A stretch of DNA of 15,068 nt from Sphingobacteriia bacterium (GTDB taxonomy: Bacteria > Bacteroidota > Bacteroidia > Chitinophagales > Chitinophagaceae). A model generated the notes under the pieces. The model searched no databases. It had not been told where the DNA came from and worked only from the letters and a program-made list of their open reading frames with translations. The DNA is taken from NCBI GenBank assembly GCA_004293505.1, contig RDYY01000007.1, positions 1-15,068 of the forward strand, written 5' to 3'. Positions 1 to 7,815 of the stretch are shown one piece after another; positions within the stretch are counted from its first letter, which is position 1, and every line of letters begins with the position of its first letter. A program made the position numbers and the translations under genes.

Positions 1-722
1 TCGGCAAAGACCTGGATAGGGGCTTCACAGCCCTTTTTAAAACTGGCTTTGATTTGTCTTTTTTCCATTTTCAGCGAGAGGGCATCGTACACTTCTCGGA
101 TCAGGTCTTGTACTACAAATTGCTCTTTGTACAAGGGCTGTTCGCCACTTTCTAACTTGGAAATCTCATCCAAGTCTTGGACCAAGTTGACCATGCGTTG
201 AACGTTTTTGGCAGTGTTTTCCAAAAATCGTTTGCGCAATTCGGCCTTGTCCATGGCCCCGTCTAACAAAGTATCTACATAGCCTTGGATGGCAAAAATG
301 GGGGTCTTGAACTCATGGGCTAGGTTTTGCAAAAACTCTTTGCGGTAAGCTTCGTTGGACTTGAGCAATTCAATTTCCGCACTTCTTTGTTCGGCCCACC
401 TTTCTACGTCCATGCGCACTTCATCGATGCCCTTTTGGGGCAAAATATATTTGTAGTAGGTTTCTTCTCTCTTGGAAGCCTTGGTTTGGTAGATGAATTT
501 GTAAATGAGTTTGATCTTTCGGTAAATAAAAGATTCCAATACAAAACGCACCAAGAGGTAGTTCCCCAAAAAAATGACACCAGCTGAAACACTGGCAATC
601 ACCCAGTCGGGACGCAACAAATAGATGCCCAAGGAAATGGGCACAGACAACAAAATAGCCGTAAGGGCAGATAATTGTTTGGGAGAGAGGTTTTTGGTGG
701 AGAACACACCCAAAGGTATCAA
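1..722 (-). CDS. Sensor histidine kinase, PhoR-like (3' end outside window)
   Basis: Membrane histidine kinase, expected to autophosphorylate and pass phosphate to the response regulator encoded just upstream. About 240 residues are visible. Two hydrophobic segments (about 16-35 and 38-60) are separated by only a few residues (RPD), so there is no periplasmic sensor domain. A charged linker follows, then the dimerisation/phosphoacceptor helix with the H-box NLAHEFKTPIFAIQGY, phosphoacceptor His136. The N and G boxes of the ATPase domain lie beyond position 1. No ATG exists in frame near the N-terminus. The best start is TTG at 722-720, which overlaps the regulator's TGA stop and gives a protein beginning MIPLGVFSTKNLSPKQ, followed directly by the first membrane helix. 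A GTG five codons later is an alternative. The overlap implies translational coupling with the regulator. Family assignment is firm; the signal sensed is unknown. Confidence 0.9.
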   Translation of the reverse strand, partial: MIPLGVFSTKNLSPKQLSALTAILLSVPISLGIYLLRPDWVIASVSAGVIFLGNYLLVRFVLESFIYRKIKLIYKFIYQTKASKREETYYKYILPQKGIDEVRMDVERWAEQRSAEIELLKSNEAYRKEFLQNLAHEFKTPIFAIQGYVDTLLDGAMDKAELRKRFLENTAKNVQRMVNLVQDLDEISKLESGEQPLYKEQFVVQDLIREVYDALSLKMEKRQIKASFKKGCEAPIQVFA

Positions 723-1405
723 ATATCGAATTTATAGCCCACTCCTTTAACAGTGGTGATGCAATCAATGCCCATTTTTTGTCGGATTTTTCGAATGTGT
801 ACATCAATGGTTCGATCACCTACAATGACTTCGTTCCCCCAAACCTGGGACAGGATTTCGTGCCGCAAGAAGACCCGGCCAGGTTTGGTGGCCAGCAAAT
901 ACAACAATTCAAATTCTTTTTTGGCCAGTACCAATTCTTGGTCGTCTAGTTTGACCAAAAACGATTCGGGGTCAATGGTCATGTTGCCCACAGAAATTTT
1001 TCGGCTTTTGTCATCTGTTTTAACCTGGCTTCTTCTAAACAGGGCATTGACGCGGCTGATCAAGATTTTTTGGCTGATGGGTTTGTTCAGGTAATCGTCG
1101 GCTCCTGCTTCCAATCCTTGGATTTCTGATTGTTCATCGTTTAAAGCCGTTAAAAAAAGGATGGGAATTTGTTGGAGACCCTGTTGGGCCCGCAAAATGG
1201 TACAGACTTCTACACCTGATTTTTTGGGCATCATGTTGTCCAAAATAATAAGGTCAGGTTTCAATTGCTTGGCTTTGTCCAAAGCTTCTTGTCCATCTTT
1301 TGCTGTAATAACGGAATATCCCTCTTGTTCTAAGTTAAATCCAATGATTTCTAAAATATCGGGTTCATCATCGGCAATCAGGATACGTTTGGGTTGGGCT
1401 TCCAT
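719..1405 (-). CDS. OmpR/PhoB-family DNA-binding response regulator
   Basis: Transcription factor of a two-component system, 228 residues, the usual length for the family. The receiver domain (about 6-122) shows the acidic pair Asp12-Asp13, phosphoacceptor Asp56 in LDNMMP, Thr86 and Lys108 in the NKP motif. A winged-helix domain (about 135-228) carries the family signature RTIDVHIRKIRQKMG and ends TVKGVGYKFDI. I chose the ATG at 1405, which puts the receiver core a few residues from the N-terminus. A TTG three codons upstream is possible but unneeded. The stop overlaps the likely TTG start of the histidine kinase, so the two form an operon with the regulator first. A TAnnTTTG element lies about 20 bases upstream. 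It resembles PhoB of phosphate regulation, but no phosphate genes are nearby, so the regulon is not inferable. Confidence 0.95.
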   Translation of the reverse strand: MEAQPKRILIADDEPDILEIIGFNLEQEGYSVITAKDGQEALDKAKQLKPDLIILDNMMPKKSGVEVCTILRAQQGLQQIPILFLTALNDEQSEIQGLEAGADDYLNKPISQKILISRVNALFRRSQVKTDDKSRKISVGNMTIDPESFLVKLDDQELVLAKKEFELLYLLATKPGRVFLRHEILSQVWGNEVIVGDRTIDVHIRKIRQKMGIDCITTVKGVGYKFDI

Positions 1406-1424
1406 GCAGCACAAAATGTTTGCA

Positions 1425-1432
1425 CAAAGTTA
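1425..1432 (-). promoter_or_regulatory. Candidate -7 element for the two-component operon
   Basis: The minus strand reads TAACTTTG, matching the Bacteroidota -7 consensus TAnnTTTG, 19 bases before the response-regulator ATG. I could not find a -33 TTTG at the expected distance, so this rests on one element. Confidence 0.35.
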
Positions 1433-1460
1433 ATTTATTAATTGCGCCAGTGGGGTGGCA

Positions 1461-1477
1461 AATTAGATTATCTAATT
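1461..1477. promoter_or_regulatory. Perfect 17-base palindrome, candidate operator
   Basis: AATTAGAT and ATCTAATT are perfect inverted arms around a single T. The palindrome sits near the middle of the divergent region between the response regulator (start 1405) and the exported protein (start 1546), upstream of the candidate -7 elements of both genes. This symmetry and placement suit a dimeric repressor or activator. It is AT-rich, so chance cannot be excluded, and no factor is identified. Confidence 0.4.
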
Positions 1478-1512
1478 GTTAAGGGTTTCCACTGGGTATT
1501 GACTGTTCTCAT

Positions 1513-1520
1513 TATTTTTG
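1513..1520 (+). promoter_or_regulatory. Candidate -7 element for the exported protein gene
   Basis: TATTTTTG matches TAnnTTTG, 25 bases before the ATG at 1546. No clear -33 TTTG is seen at 19-21 bases upstream, so support is modest. Confidence 0.35.
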
Positions 1521-1545
1521 TTATATCGACTTACATCCACTTAGC

Positions 1546-3747
1546 ATGTTCATTCCACCCCTTTGGCGATGGCTTTTTTTGTTATTGCTTTTGCCCATGA
1601 GCCGTTTGGGTGCGCAAGTGCCAGATGACAGTTTGATGCGCAGGGTTCCCGCTATCCGACAATGGCACCACGAGCAAGTATTGACAGCTGCAGCTGCCGT
1701 TCAACAAGGATCCTTTTTGCAAACCCCTGCTTTGGTTGCTGAATGGGCAAAAATGAACCAAGGCGTTTATCAACTCAGAACCTCATTTGAAACAGACCCA
1801 TCTTATTCTGACAACGATCGGTTTTTTTGGTTGAGGGGCTTGCAAGAATGGTTGGCTGCCATGGCCAGAGAGCAACGCCAGCGGAAAGTATTTTTATCAC
1901 AGCCCAGCCAAGCCCTTGGTGTTTTTTCAAGCGCTGTTGCCCTGGTGCGACAAGATGCGTCATTGGCCCCTTTGGTGAAAGCAGTTGACCGCATGATAGG
2001 CTTGTGGATTTGTGACAATTTTGCCTTTGCCCAGAACCAGGGTATTCCAGCAGCACGTGATTTTATTTTGGTCAGGGATTGTGCGTTGTTTCCACAAAAA
2101 ACCTTGTTGCTGCTGGACCAACAACCTTTTTCAGCATCAGTAGACTCTTTGTTGGTACAGTATGCTTTTCGTGATCCAGAAGGGGTGTACAAGTATGCTG
2201 CCGCTGAAAGCGGCTTGGGAAAAAAAATTCAATCCAATCCTCATCCATTGGTGCAATGCATAGCCAGGCTGGCATTGAACCGTTACGGAAGATTGTATTT
2301 TCCCTTTCTTGATGAGCTTTACCACCAAAAAATCAAGATGGAAGACATTAACCCATTGGTGGTCAGTGATACTTCAATGGGCTATTTTAAGCTCTTGGTG
2401 AGTACCCGGGTAAGCTATGCCAAGAGAATGCAAATGGGTGATACTCCGCTGGCTGTAAAAGCCCTGACCAGTCGCTTAAAGTCCCGCGCCATTGAACAAT
2501 TTGTCAACCCCATCAATGCCCTGCACGCAGAAAAATCCACTGCCATCCGGTTTAGGGTTTTGGATTCATTGCGGCCCACTGAATTATATTATTTGGCCGT
2601 TTTGGGCGAAGAGGAACTGTATACTTCGTCTTTTGTTAATGGAATTTATCCCAAGATTTTTCAAAACATGGTAGTGCCCCGCGGGGACTTGTTGCTGGCT
2701 GATCTGTCTTATGATTATGCCAAAAAATTCATTCGCCTGGCAGCAGCCTACAATGTCTTGGATAATTTTTTGCAAAAAATGGAGGGGCCAGCGGCAGAAA
2801 AATTAATGCGACAACAAGTCAAAGATTTGGAAAAATCATTGGGATTGGAAGATGCCGTAGATGCTGTGGATACCTATGCCAGCCTTGGCCCAAATGCTTG
2901 GCGCTCATTGATGTGGCGGGAAACCCAACTTGAATTTCAACGTTGCCAACAAATCCAGCACCTCAGGGGTAAAGCATTATACGGATTGATGTTGTCTTTG
3001 TTTCGTTCTTTGGATCAAAAAGCAGTGGCTGGTTTATGGGACAGTTTGCAACTGAATCCACCCGATAGACTTTTGTTGAAGACAGCAAGGGACAGTGTTT
3101 CGGGGCGGGTGGTGGTACAACAATATTTTTATGGCGACAAAGATGGTCAGGTTGTTTTTCAAGCTTTTTTAAGCAAATACACACCACCCAATTGGAAAAT
3201 CATCAAGTCGGCCGAGTGGGTAGAAATTCAGTCCACCAAAGGCATTCCGGTCAGCATTTTTGCCAATTACCCCTTGGATGAAAAAACAGAGGCCGATGAG
3301 CAGGCACAAGACAATTTAAATACCTATTTGCACGAAAAAAATATTTCACCTGCCATTGTTGTGCACCGTGGACACAGCTACTACCTGAACAGTACCATTC
3401 GCAAATTGCCCGAGACAGCGCAGTTGGTTTTATTGGGCAGTTGTGGTGGGTACCAGAAATTACAAGATGTATTAGCGAAAAGCCCCCACACCCAAATCAT
3501 TGCTTCCAAGCAAATTGGTGCGGGCGTGGTCAACCAGGGCATGGTGACCCAAATCAGTGAAGCCCTTCGCCAAGGAAAGGACCTGTATTGGCCTTTGTTT
3601 TGGGTACAAATGGAGCAACAATTCACCGGCAAGGCCAGGGAAAGTTTCAAGGATTATGTTCCGCCCCAACGCAACCTGGGTGCTTTGTTCATCAGGGCTT
3701 TTCAAAATTGGGAAAACCAGGGGGCTGTACAAAACTCATCCTTGTAA
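1546..3747 (+). CDS. Exported protein with clan CD peptidase-like C-terminal domain
   Basis: Conserved-looking exported protein of 733 residues; no experimentally defined family is recognised. An N-terminal signal peptide (about 1-24: hydrophobic run, then RLGAQ) predicts export to the periplasm or envelope; there is no lipobox cysteine. Residues about 30-560 look mainly helical and give no motif. From about 570 the pattern becomes alternating strand and helix. A hydrophobic strand ends in AIVVHRGHSYYL (His607, His610), and a second ends in LVLLGSCGGY (Cys633), then IIASKQIG. A hydrophobic block before His-x-Gly and another before Ser-Cys is the arrangement of caspase/gingipain/CHAT-type cysteine peptidases, although the His-Cys distance (23-26) is shorter than usual. 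Activity is inference only. The stop overlaps the convergent hydrolase gene by 12 bases. The coding region itself is certain from length and signal peptide. Confidence 0.88.
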   Translation: MFIPPLWRWLFLLLLLPMSRLGAQVPDDSLMRRVPAIRQWHHEQVLTAAAAVQQGSFLQTPALVAEWAKMNQGVYQLRTSFETDPSYSDNDRFFWLRGLQEWLAAMAREQRQRKVFLSQPSQALGVFSSAVALVRQDASLAPLVKAVDRMIGLWICDNFAFAQNQGIPAARDFILVRDCALFPQKTLLLLDQQPFSASVDSLLVQYAFRDPEGVYKYAAAESGLGKKIQSNPHPLVQCIARLALNRYGRLYFPFLDELYHQKIKMEDINPLVVSDTSMGYFKLLVSTRVSYAKRMQMGDTPLAVKALTSRLKSRAIEQFVNPINALHAEKSTAIRFRVLDSLRPTELYYLAVLGEEELYTSSFVNGIYPKIFQNMVVPRGDLLLADLSYDYAKKFIRLAAAYNVLDNFLQKMEGPAAEKLMRQQVKDLEKSLGLEDAVDAVDTYASLGPNAWRSLMWRETQLEFQRCQQIQHLRGKALYGLMLSLFRSLDQKAVAGLWDSLQLNPPDRLLLKTARDSVSGRVVVQQYFYGDKDGQVVFQAFLSKYTPPNWKIIKSAEWVEIQSTKGIPVSIFANYPLDEKTEADEQAQDNLNTYLHEKNISPAIVVHRGHSYYLNSTIRKLPETAQLVLLGSCGGYQKLQDVLAKSPHTQIIASKQIGAGVVNQGMVTQISEALRQGKDLYWPLFWVQMEQQFTGKARESFKDYVPPQRNLGALFIRAFQNWENQGAVQNSSL

Positions 3748-4377
3748 AAAAGGGTTGTTTCTTTTTTCGTGGCCAATGGTGGTAGGGATGCCATGACCTG
3801 GATACACAATGGTTTCATCAGGCAAGGTGAACAATACTGTTCTGATGCTTTCCAATAATGTAGCATGGTCACCCCCTGGCAAATCAGTGCGGCCGATGCT
3901 TTCGCGAAACAATACATCTCCTCCTATCACGAAACCTTGGTCTGCACAGTAAAAACAGACACTGGCGGGTGAATGACCGGGGGTGAACAAGACCGTTAAG
4001 GCATCGTTTCCGCACAAAATGGTATCTCCCGGTTGAATAAAGTGCAAAGGACCATTGTAGTTGACAAAGGGCAATCCCCATTTCTCGCCCGACAAAGGGG
4101 CCCAGGAAAGCATTTCTTTTTCGCCTTCGTGCAGGTGCAATTCCAGGCCATAATGTTGGTGAACCCATCGGTTGCCAAATACATGGTCCAAATGACAATG
4201 GGTATTGAGGAGCTTGCGGGGCGTTAATCCTTGTGCCAAGATAAATTGGGCCATTTTTTCTTCTTCGGCAGGTGAATAGCAACCTGGGTCAATCACCAGG
4301 GTATTGCCTTGGGTGTCAAAAACCAGATAGGTATTTTCTTGGATGGGACTAAAAGGGAACACTTTGACCTTTAACAT
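3736..4377 (-). CDS. Metallo-beta-lactamase-fold hydrolase, glyoxalase II-like
   Basis: Cytoplasmic metal-dependent hydrolase of 213 residues with no signal peptide. All metal ligands of the glyoxalase II/MBL superfamily are visible: THCHLDH (His60, His62, Asp64, His65), His135 in TPGHSPAS, Asp154 in IGGDVLF, and His195 in YPGHG. The terminal segment TTIGHEKRNNPFL is typical of the short glyoxalase II-like group widespread in bacteria. The C-terminal substrate-binding helical domain of true GloB is absent, so the substrate, perhaps a thioester, is uncertain. The ATG at 4377 places the first strand at the N-terminus. The gene is convergent with and overlaps the end of the exported protein gene by 12 bases, and is divergent from the outer-membrane tandem, with a 58-base space holding an inverted repeat. 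Confidence 0.93.
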   Translation of the reverse strand: MLKVKVFPFSPIQENTYLVFDTQGNTLVIDPGCYSPAEEEKMAQFILAQGLTPRKLLNTHCHLDHVFGNRWVHQHYGLELHLHEGEKEMLSWAPLSGEKWGLPFVNYNGPLHFIQPGDTILCGNDALTVLFTPGHSPASVCFYCADQGFVIGGDVLFRESIGRTDLPGGDHATLLESIRTVLFTLPDETIVYPGHGIPTTIGHEKRNNPFLQG

Positions 4378-4390
4378 GGTTTTATCAAGG

Positions 4391-4424
4391 GGCTTTTAAG
4401 GCTAAATGACTAATTTTAAAAGCC
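4391..4424. repeat. Inverted repeat between divergent genes
   Basis: The arms GGCTTTTAA (4391-4399) and TTAAAAGCC (4416-4424) are perfect 9-base complements separated by 16 bases. They lie between the hydrolase start (4377) and the preferred start of the propeller/barrel gene (4436). The placement suits an operator or a 5'-leader hairpin. There is no adjacent T-run on either side, so it is not a standard terminator. Confidence 0.5.
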
Positions 4425-4435
4425 AAAGTTCGGAT

Positions 4436-7400
4436 ATGCAATTGAATCGCCTGCAGTATGCTTTTATTTTCCTGGCCCTTTTGCCGGTCTTCTCCACCGC
4501 TCAGGTGAACTCTGTGGAGTTTGGGAAGAACCGGGTACAACACAAGAAATTCAACTGGAAGTTTTACCAATCCCCCAATTTCAACACCTATGTAACCCAA
4601 GATGGCTTGGAGCTGGGCAAGTTTGTGGCCCAAGTGGCAGAAGAAGAATTGCGGCCCATTGAAAATTTTGTAGAATATTCCTTGCAGCGCAGGGCCAATA
4701 TAGTGGTGTACAACAACTACAACGATTACAAAAGCAGCAACATTGGGTTGGGCAGCGATTGGCAAAATGCAGGTGGGGTCACCAAATTGGTCAACAACAA
4801 AATGATCGTGTATTTTGATGGTGACCACCAAAAGCTGCGCCAAATGGTGCGGGAAGGCATTGCCCGCATTTTGACTGACAATTTGTTGTTTGGGGATGAC
4901 ATTGGAGAATTTGCTTCAAACCAGGCTTTGCTGGATTTGCCCAAGTGGATGGTGGATGGTTATGTGGCTTATGCTGGAACGGGTTGGAATACAGAAATAG
5001 ATGAACAACTGAAAAGTGCCATCTTGGGGGGCAGCTTTAACAACTTTAAACAATTTGCTTTTGACAAGCCCTTGTTGGCGGGCCGTGCTTTCTGGCATTT
5101 TATTGGAGAGAAATACAAAAAGGAGAACATCACTTATTTGCTGTACCTGTCTCGCATGTACAAAAATGTAAACAACGCCTGTTTGCGGGTATGCAAGAAA
5201 AAATTCAAAGAAGTACAGGATGAATTCATGCAGTACCAGCAGGAAAAATACGTAAAAGACATCCAACGCCGCCGCAACCAAACCAAGGGACAATTGGTGG
5301 TAACAGAAGAAATTGGGAAGCGCGATTATTTCCGGTTTGCCGTGAATCCCAATCCCCGCAACAACAATTATGCGGTAATGGAATTTAAAAACGGAAAATA
5401 TGCCGTAAAGCTGGTCGAGAATTTTTATCAAACCAAAGAACTCTTGAGCTGGGGGGTATTGACAAGGGTAAATGAAGTCAATCCCCGCTATCCTATTTTG
5501 GCCTGGGATCCCAAGGGCACTCGTTTGCTGGTCATTTATTGGGAAAAAGGCAAGAGCAAAATGTTTGTGTTTGATGCTGTGGCGCGGTACAAAAGATTCA
5601 AGCAAGAAATTGACGGCTTGGACCAAATCATTGATGGAAGTTTCATGTTGGACGCCAATACTTTGGTCTTGAGCGCTGTCAAAAACGGACACACGGATAT
5701 CTTCACTTACAAGATTGAAGAAAACAAATTGCAGCAAATCACCAACGATGTGTATGACGATCTAGACCCCACATTGGTGAGTTTCCCCAACCGTACGGGC
5801 ATCATTTTTGCCAGCAATCGCCCCAGTCCTTATGCCCTTCAATCCGATACGGCCCTGCCCAGCCGCTACCGCTACAATATTTTCATGGTAGATGTCATGA
5901 ACAACAGCAAGGACCGCCAAATTACCCAGCTGACCAATGTAAAAGCCGGTAACGCCCGTTTTCCGATGCAGTATAACACCAACCATTTTACCTTTGTGTC
6001 GGATCAAAATGGGATAGGCAACCGCTGGGCTGGATTTTTTGCTACACAGCGCAATGGTTTGGATACCCTTTACTACATAGGGGATGACATGTTGCGCAAC
6101 CCAGCTTTGAAAGAATTGGATTCTACCTTGGTGGCCTGGCAAAAACAAGAGCCCGACAGCATCAGTTATTACCAAGTCTTCAAGGACTCAACCTATACCT
6201 TCCCCATTTCCAATTACCAAAGTTCTTTGTTGGAATCTCGCATAGCGGGCAACAATGGACAGGTCAGCGAATTGCGGCGCGAAGGTGATTTTAAATTCTT
6301 GTACAAATTAAAAGCTGACTCCATTGCCTTGTTGCGGCGCAACATCAATCCTGCCAACACCGATTTTGTCCGCAGGTCTTTGGCAGCCCAGCAAAACAGT
6401 GGTGGCAAAGCAACCGTGTACAAAAAGCCCACAACGCCCACAGACTCCCTTCCCAAAACGCGTGATTTTTTCCAGAACGAATTTGCCGACGAAAAACCCG
6501 ATAGTGTTCGCCGCCAAAGCTCGGTCTCAACCCCTTTGCGGACCACCACACGCCCTTCAACTTTGTCGCGTACCAAGCTGTTTGGTTACAACCGAAAATT
6601 CAGTACGGACTATGTTTTGAGTGGGTTCAGCAACAATATCCTCATCAACCGTTTTCAACCTTATGGAGGTGGTCAGGGTCCCATTCAGCTCAACAACGGA
6701 AACGATTTCAATTTTACTTTTCGGGTAGGTGTGAATGAATTGATGGAGGACATCAAGTTTGTGGCTGGTTTGCGGTTCGGCACCAATTTGTCTGACAAAG
6801 ACATGTTTGTTTCTTTCCAAAATTACCGCCGCAAGATTGATTGGGGTTTTACTTATTACCGCAGCAATGTGACCAATTTTTACGGTACCCAGTTCAATAA
6901 CATGTTGTACACCAATCTCTATCAATTCAATGCTGGATATGCTTTTAATGAGGTCAAAAGCATAAGGGCCACCGCAGCTTTGCGCATGGACAGGGGGGTG
7001 CTGAGACCCTTTGACAATGTTAGCGGCTTGCCCAATCCCAATGCCTTGGCTTTTCCCGATACACTGTCAAGGTTTGTGACGGCTAGATTAGAATACGTTC
7101 ACGACAATTCCATCAACCCTACTCAAAACATTTGGAATGGCTTGCGGTACAAGGTTTACATGGATGTGAATTTGCCTACCATAAACACCAATGGTGAAAC
7201 CGCCAAACCCACTTTCAATTTTGGCTTTGATGGCCGCCTTTACCACAAAATCTACCGCAACTTTATTTGGGCAGGTAGGGTAGCAGCCGACTTTAGTTGG
7301 GGTGGACAAAAGCTCATTTACTATTTGGGTGGGGCAGATGGTTGGATTGGTCCCAAATTCAACAACCAAAACAGGCCTGCTCCAGACCAAACCTATGCTT

Positions 7401-7813
7401 TCCAAAGTTTGGCGGTTAACATGAGGGGCTACCAACAAAATGTGGCCAATGGCAACAATGCATTTGTCATCAACTCTGAATTTCGCCTCCCTGTTTTTTC
7501 AACCCTCTTGAACAAACCCATCAACTCTGCCTTTGTAAGGAATTTTCAATTGGTCCAGTTTTTGGACTTGGGCACCGCTTGGAACGGGAAATACAACGGC
7601 ATCAAAAGACCGGGTGAGGTCATTTCTGCCAACAATACCCCTGTCATCGTAAGAATAGATGCAGGTGGGTTGGGACCTTTTGCAGGCGGTTACGGTTTTG
7701 GTATTCGCAGCACCCTCTTGGGTTATTTCATGAAATTGGATGCCGGTTGGCCCATGAAGGGTTTTTTCCTTGGCAAACCCATTTATTATTTTGCCTTGGG
7801 ATTTGATTTCTAA
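4436..7813 (+). CDS. Outer-membrane protein: degenerate gluzincin-like, TolB-like propeller and beta-barrel
   Basis: Large exported protein, 1125 residues from the ATG at 4436. An ATG ten codons earlier (4406) is open, but the later one puts the signal peptide (basic start, hydrophobic core, cut near STAQ) at the N-terminus. Residues about 30-270 resemble a peptidase MA/gluzincin domain: REGIA (139-143) stands where HExxH is expected and WMVDGYVAY (171-179) where WxxEGxAxY is expected, so it is probably inactive. Residues about 290-560 contain TolB/PD40-like blades, for example LQQITNDVYDDLDP followed by GIIFASNRP, and a second ITQLTN blade. A Ser/Thr/Pro-rich linker (about 610-710) leads to alternating amphipathic strands that end in FALGFDF, consistent with an Omp85-like barrel and a terminal Phe recognised by BAM. 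The DUF5686 gene follows after 2 bases. Exact function is unknown; roles in secretion, assembly or cell-surface binding are all possible. Confidence 0.9.
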   Translation: MQLNRLQYAFIFLALLPVFSTAQVNSVEFGKNRVQHKKFNWKFYQSPNFNTYVTQDGLELGKFVAQVAEEELRPIENFVEYSLQRRANIVVYNNYNDYKSSNIGLGSDWQNAGGVTKLVNNKMIVYFDGDHQKLRQMVREGIARILTDNLLFGDDIGEFASNQALLDLPKWMVDGYVAYAGTGWNTEIDEQLKSAILGGSFNNFKQFAFDKPLLAGRAFWHFIGEKYKKENITYLLYLSRMYKNVNNACLRVCKKKFKEVQDEFMQYQQEKYVKDIQRRRNQTKGQLVVTEEIGKRDYFRFAVNPNPRNNNYAVMEFKNGKYAVKLVENFYQTKELLSWGVLTRVNEVNPRYPILAWDPKGTRLLVIYWEKGKSKMFVFDAVARYKRFKQEIDGLDQIIDGSFMLDANTLVLSAVKNGHTDIFTYKIEENKLQQITNDVYDDLDPTLVSFPNRTGIIFASNRPSPYALQSDTALPSRYRYNIFMVDVMNNSKDRQITQLTNVKAGNARFPMQYNTNHFTFVSDQNGIGNRWAGFFATQRNGLDTLYYIGDDMLRNPALKELDSTLVAWQKQEPDSISYYQVFKDSTYTFPISNYQSSLLESRIAGNNGQVSELRREGDFKFLYKLKADSIALLRRNINPANTDFVRRSLAAQQNSGGKATVYKKPTTPTDSLPKTRDFFQNEFADEKPDSVRRQSSVSTPLRTTTRPSTLSRTKLFGYNRKFSTDYVLSGFSNNILINRFQPYGGGQGPIQLNNGNDFNFTFRVGVNELMEDIKFVAGLRFGTNLSDKDMFVSFQNYRRKIDWGFTYYRSNVTNFYGTQFNNMLYTNLYQFNAGYAFNEVKSIRATAALRMDRGVLRPFDNVSGLPNPNALAFPDTLSRFVTARLEYVHDNSINPTQNIWNGLRYKVYMDVNLPTINTNGETAKPTFNFGFDGRLYHKIYRNFIWAGRVAADFSWGGQKLIYYLGGADGWIGPKFNNQNRPAPDQTYAFQSLAVNMRGYQQNVANGNNAFVINSEFRLPVFSTLLNKPINSAFVRNFQLVQFLDLGTAWNGKYNGIKRPGEVISANNTPVIVRIDAGGLGPFAGGYGFGIRSTLLGYFMKLDAGWPMKGFFLGKPIYYFALGFDF

Positions 7814-7815
7814 AT

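Noticed and set aside
421..819. 132-codon minus-strand open frame across the kinase/regulator junction
   Set aside because: It is a different frame over two well-supported genes whose own frames carry clear family motifs; its translation shows no recognisable domain.
4916..5737. 273-codon open frame antisense to the propeller/barrel gene
   Set aside because: Long, but it lies opposite a strongly supported coding frame with propeller motifs; no start context or domain supports it. It probably reflects codon bias of the sense strand.
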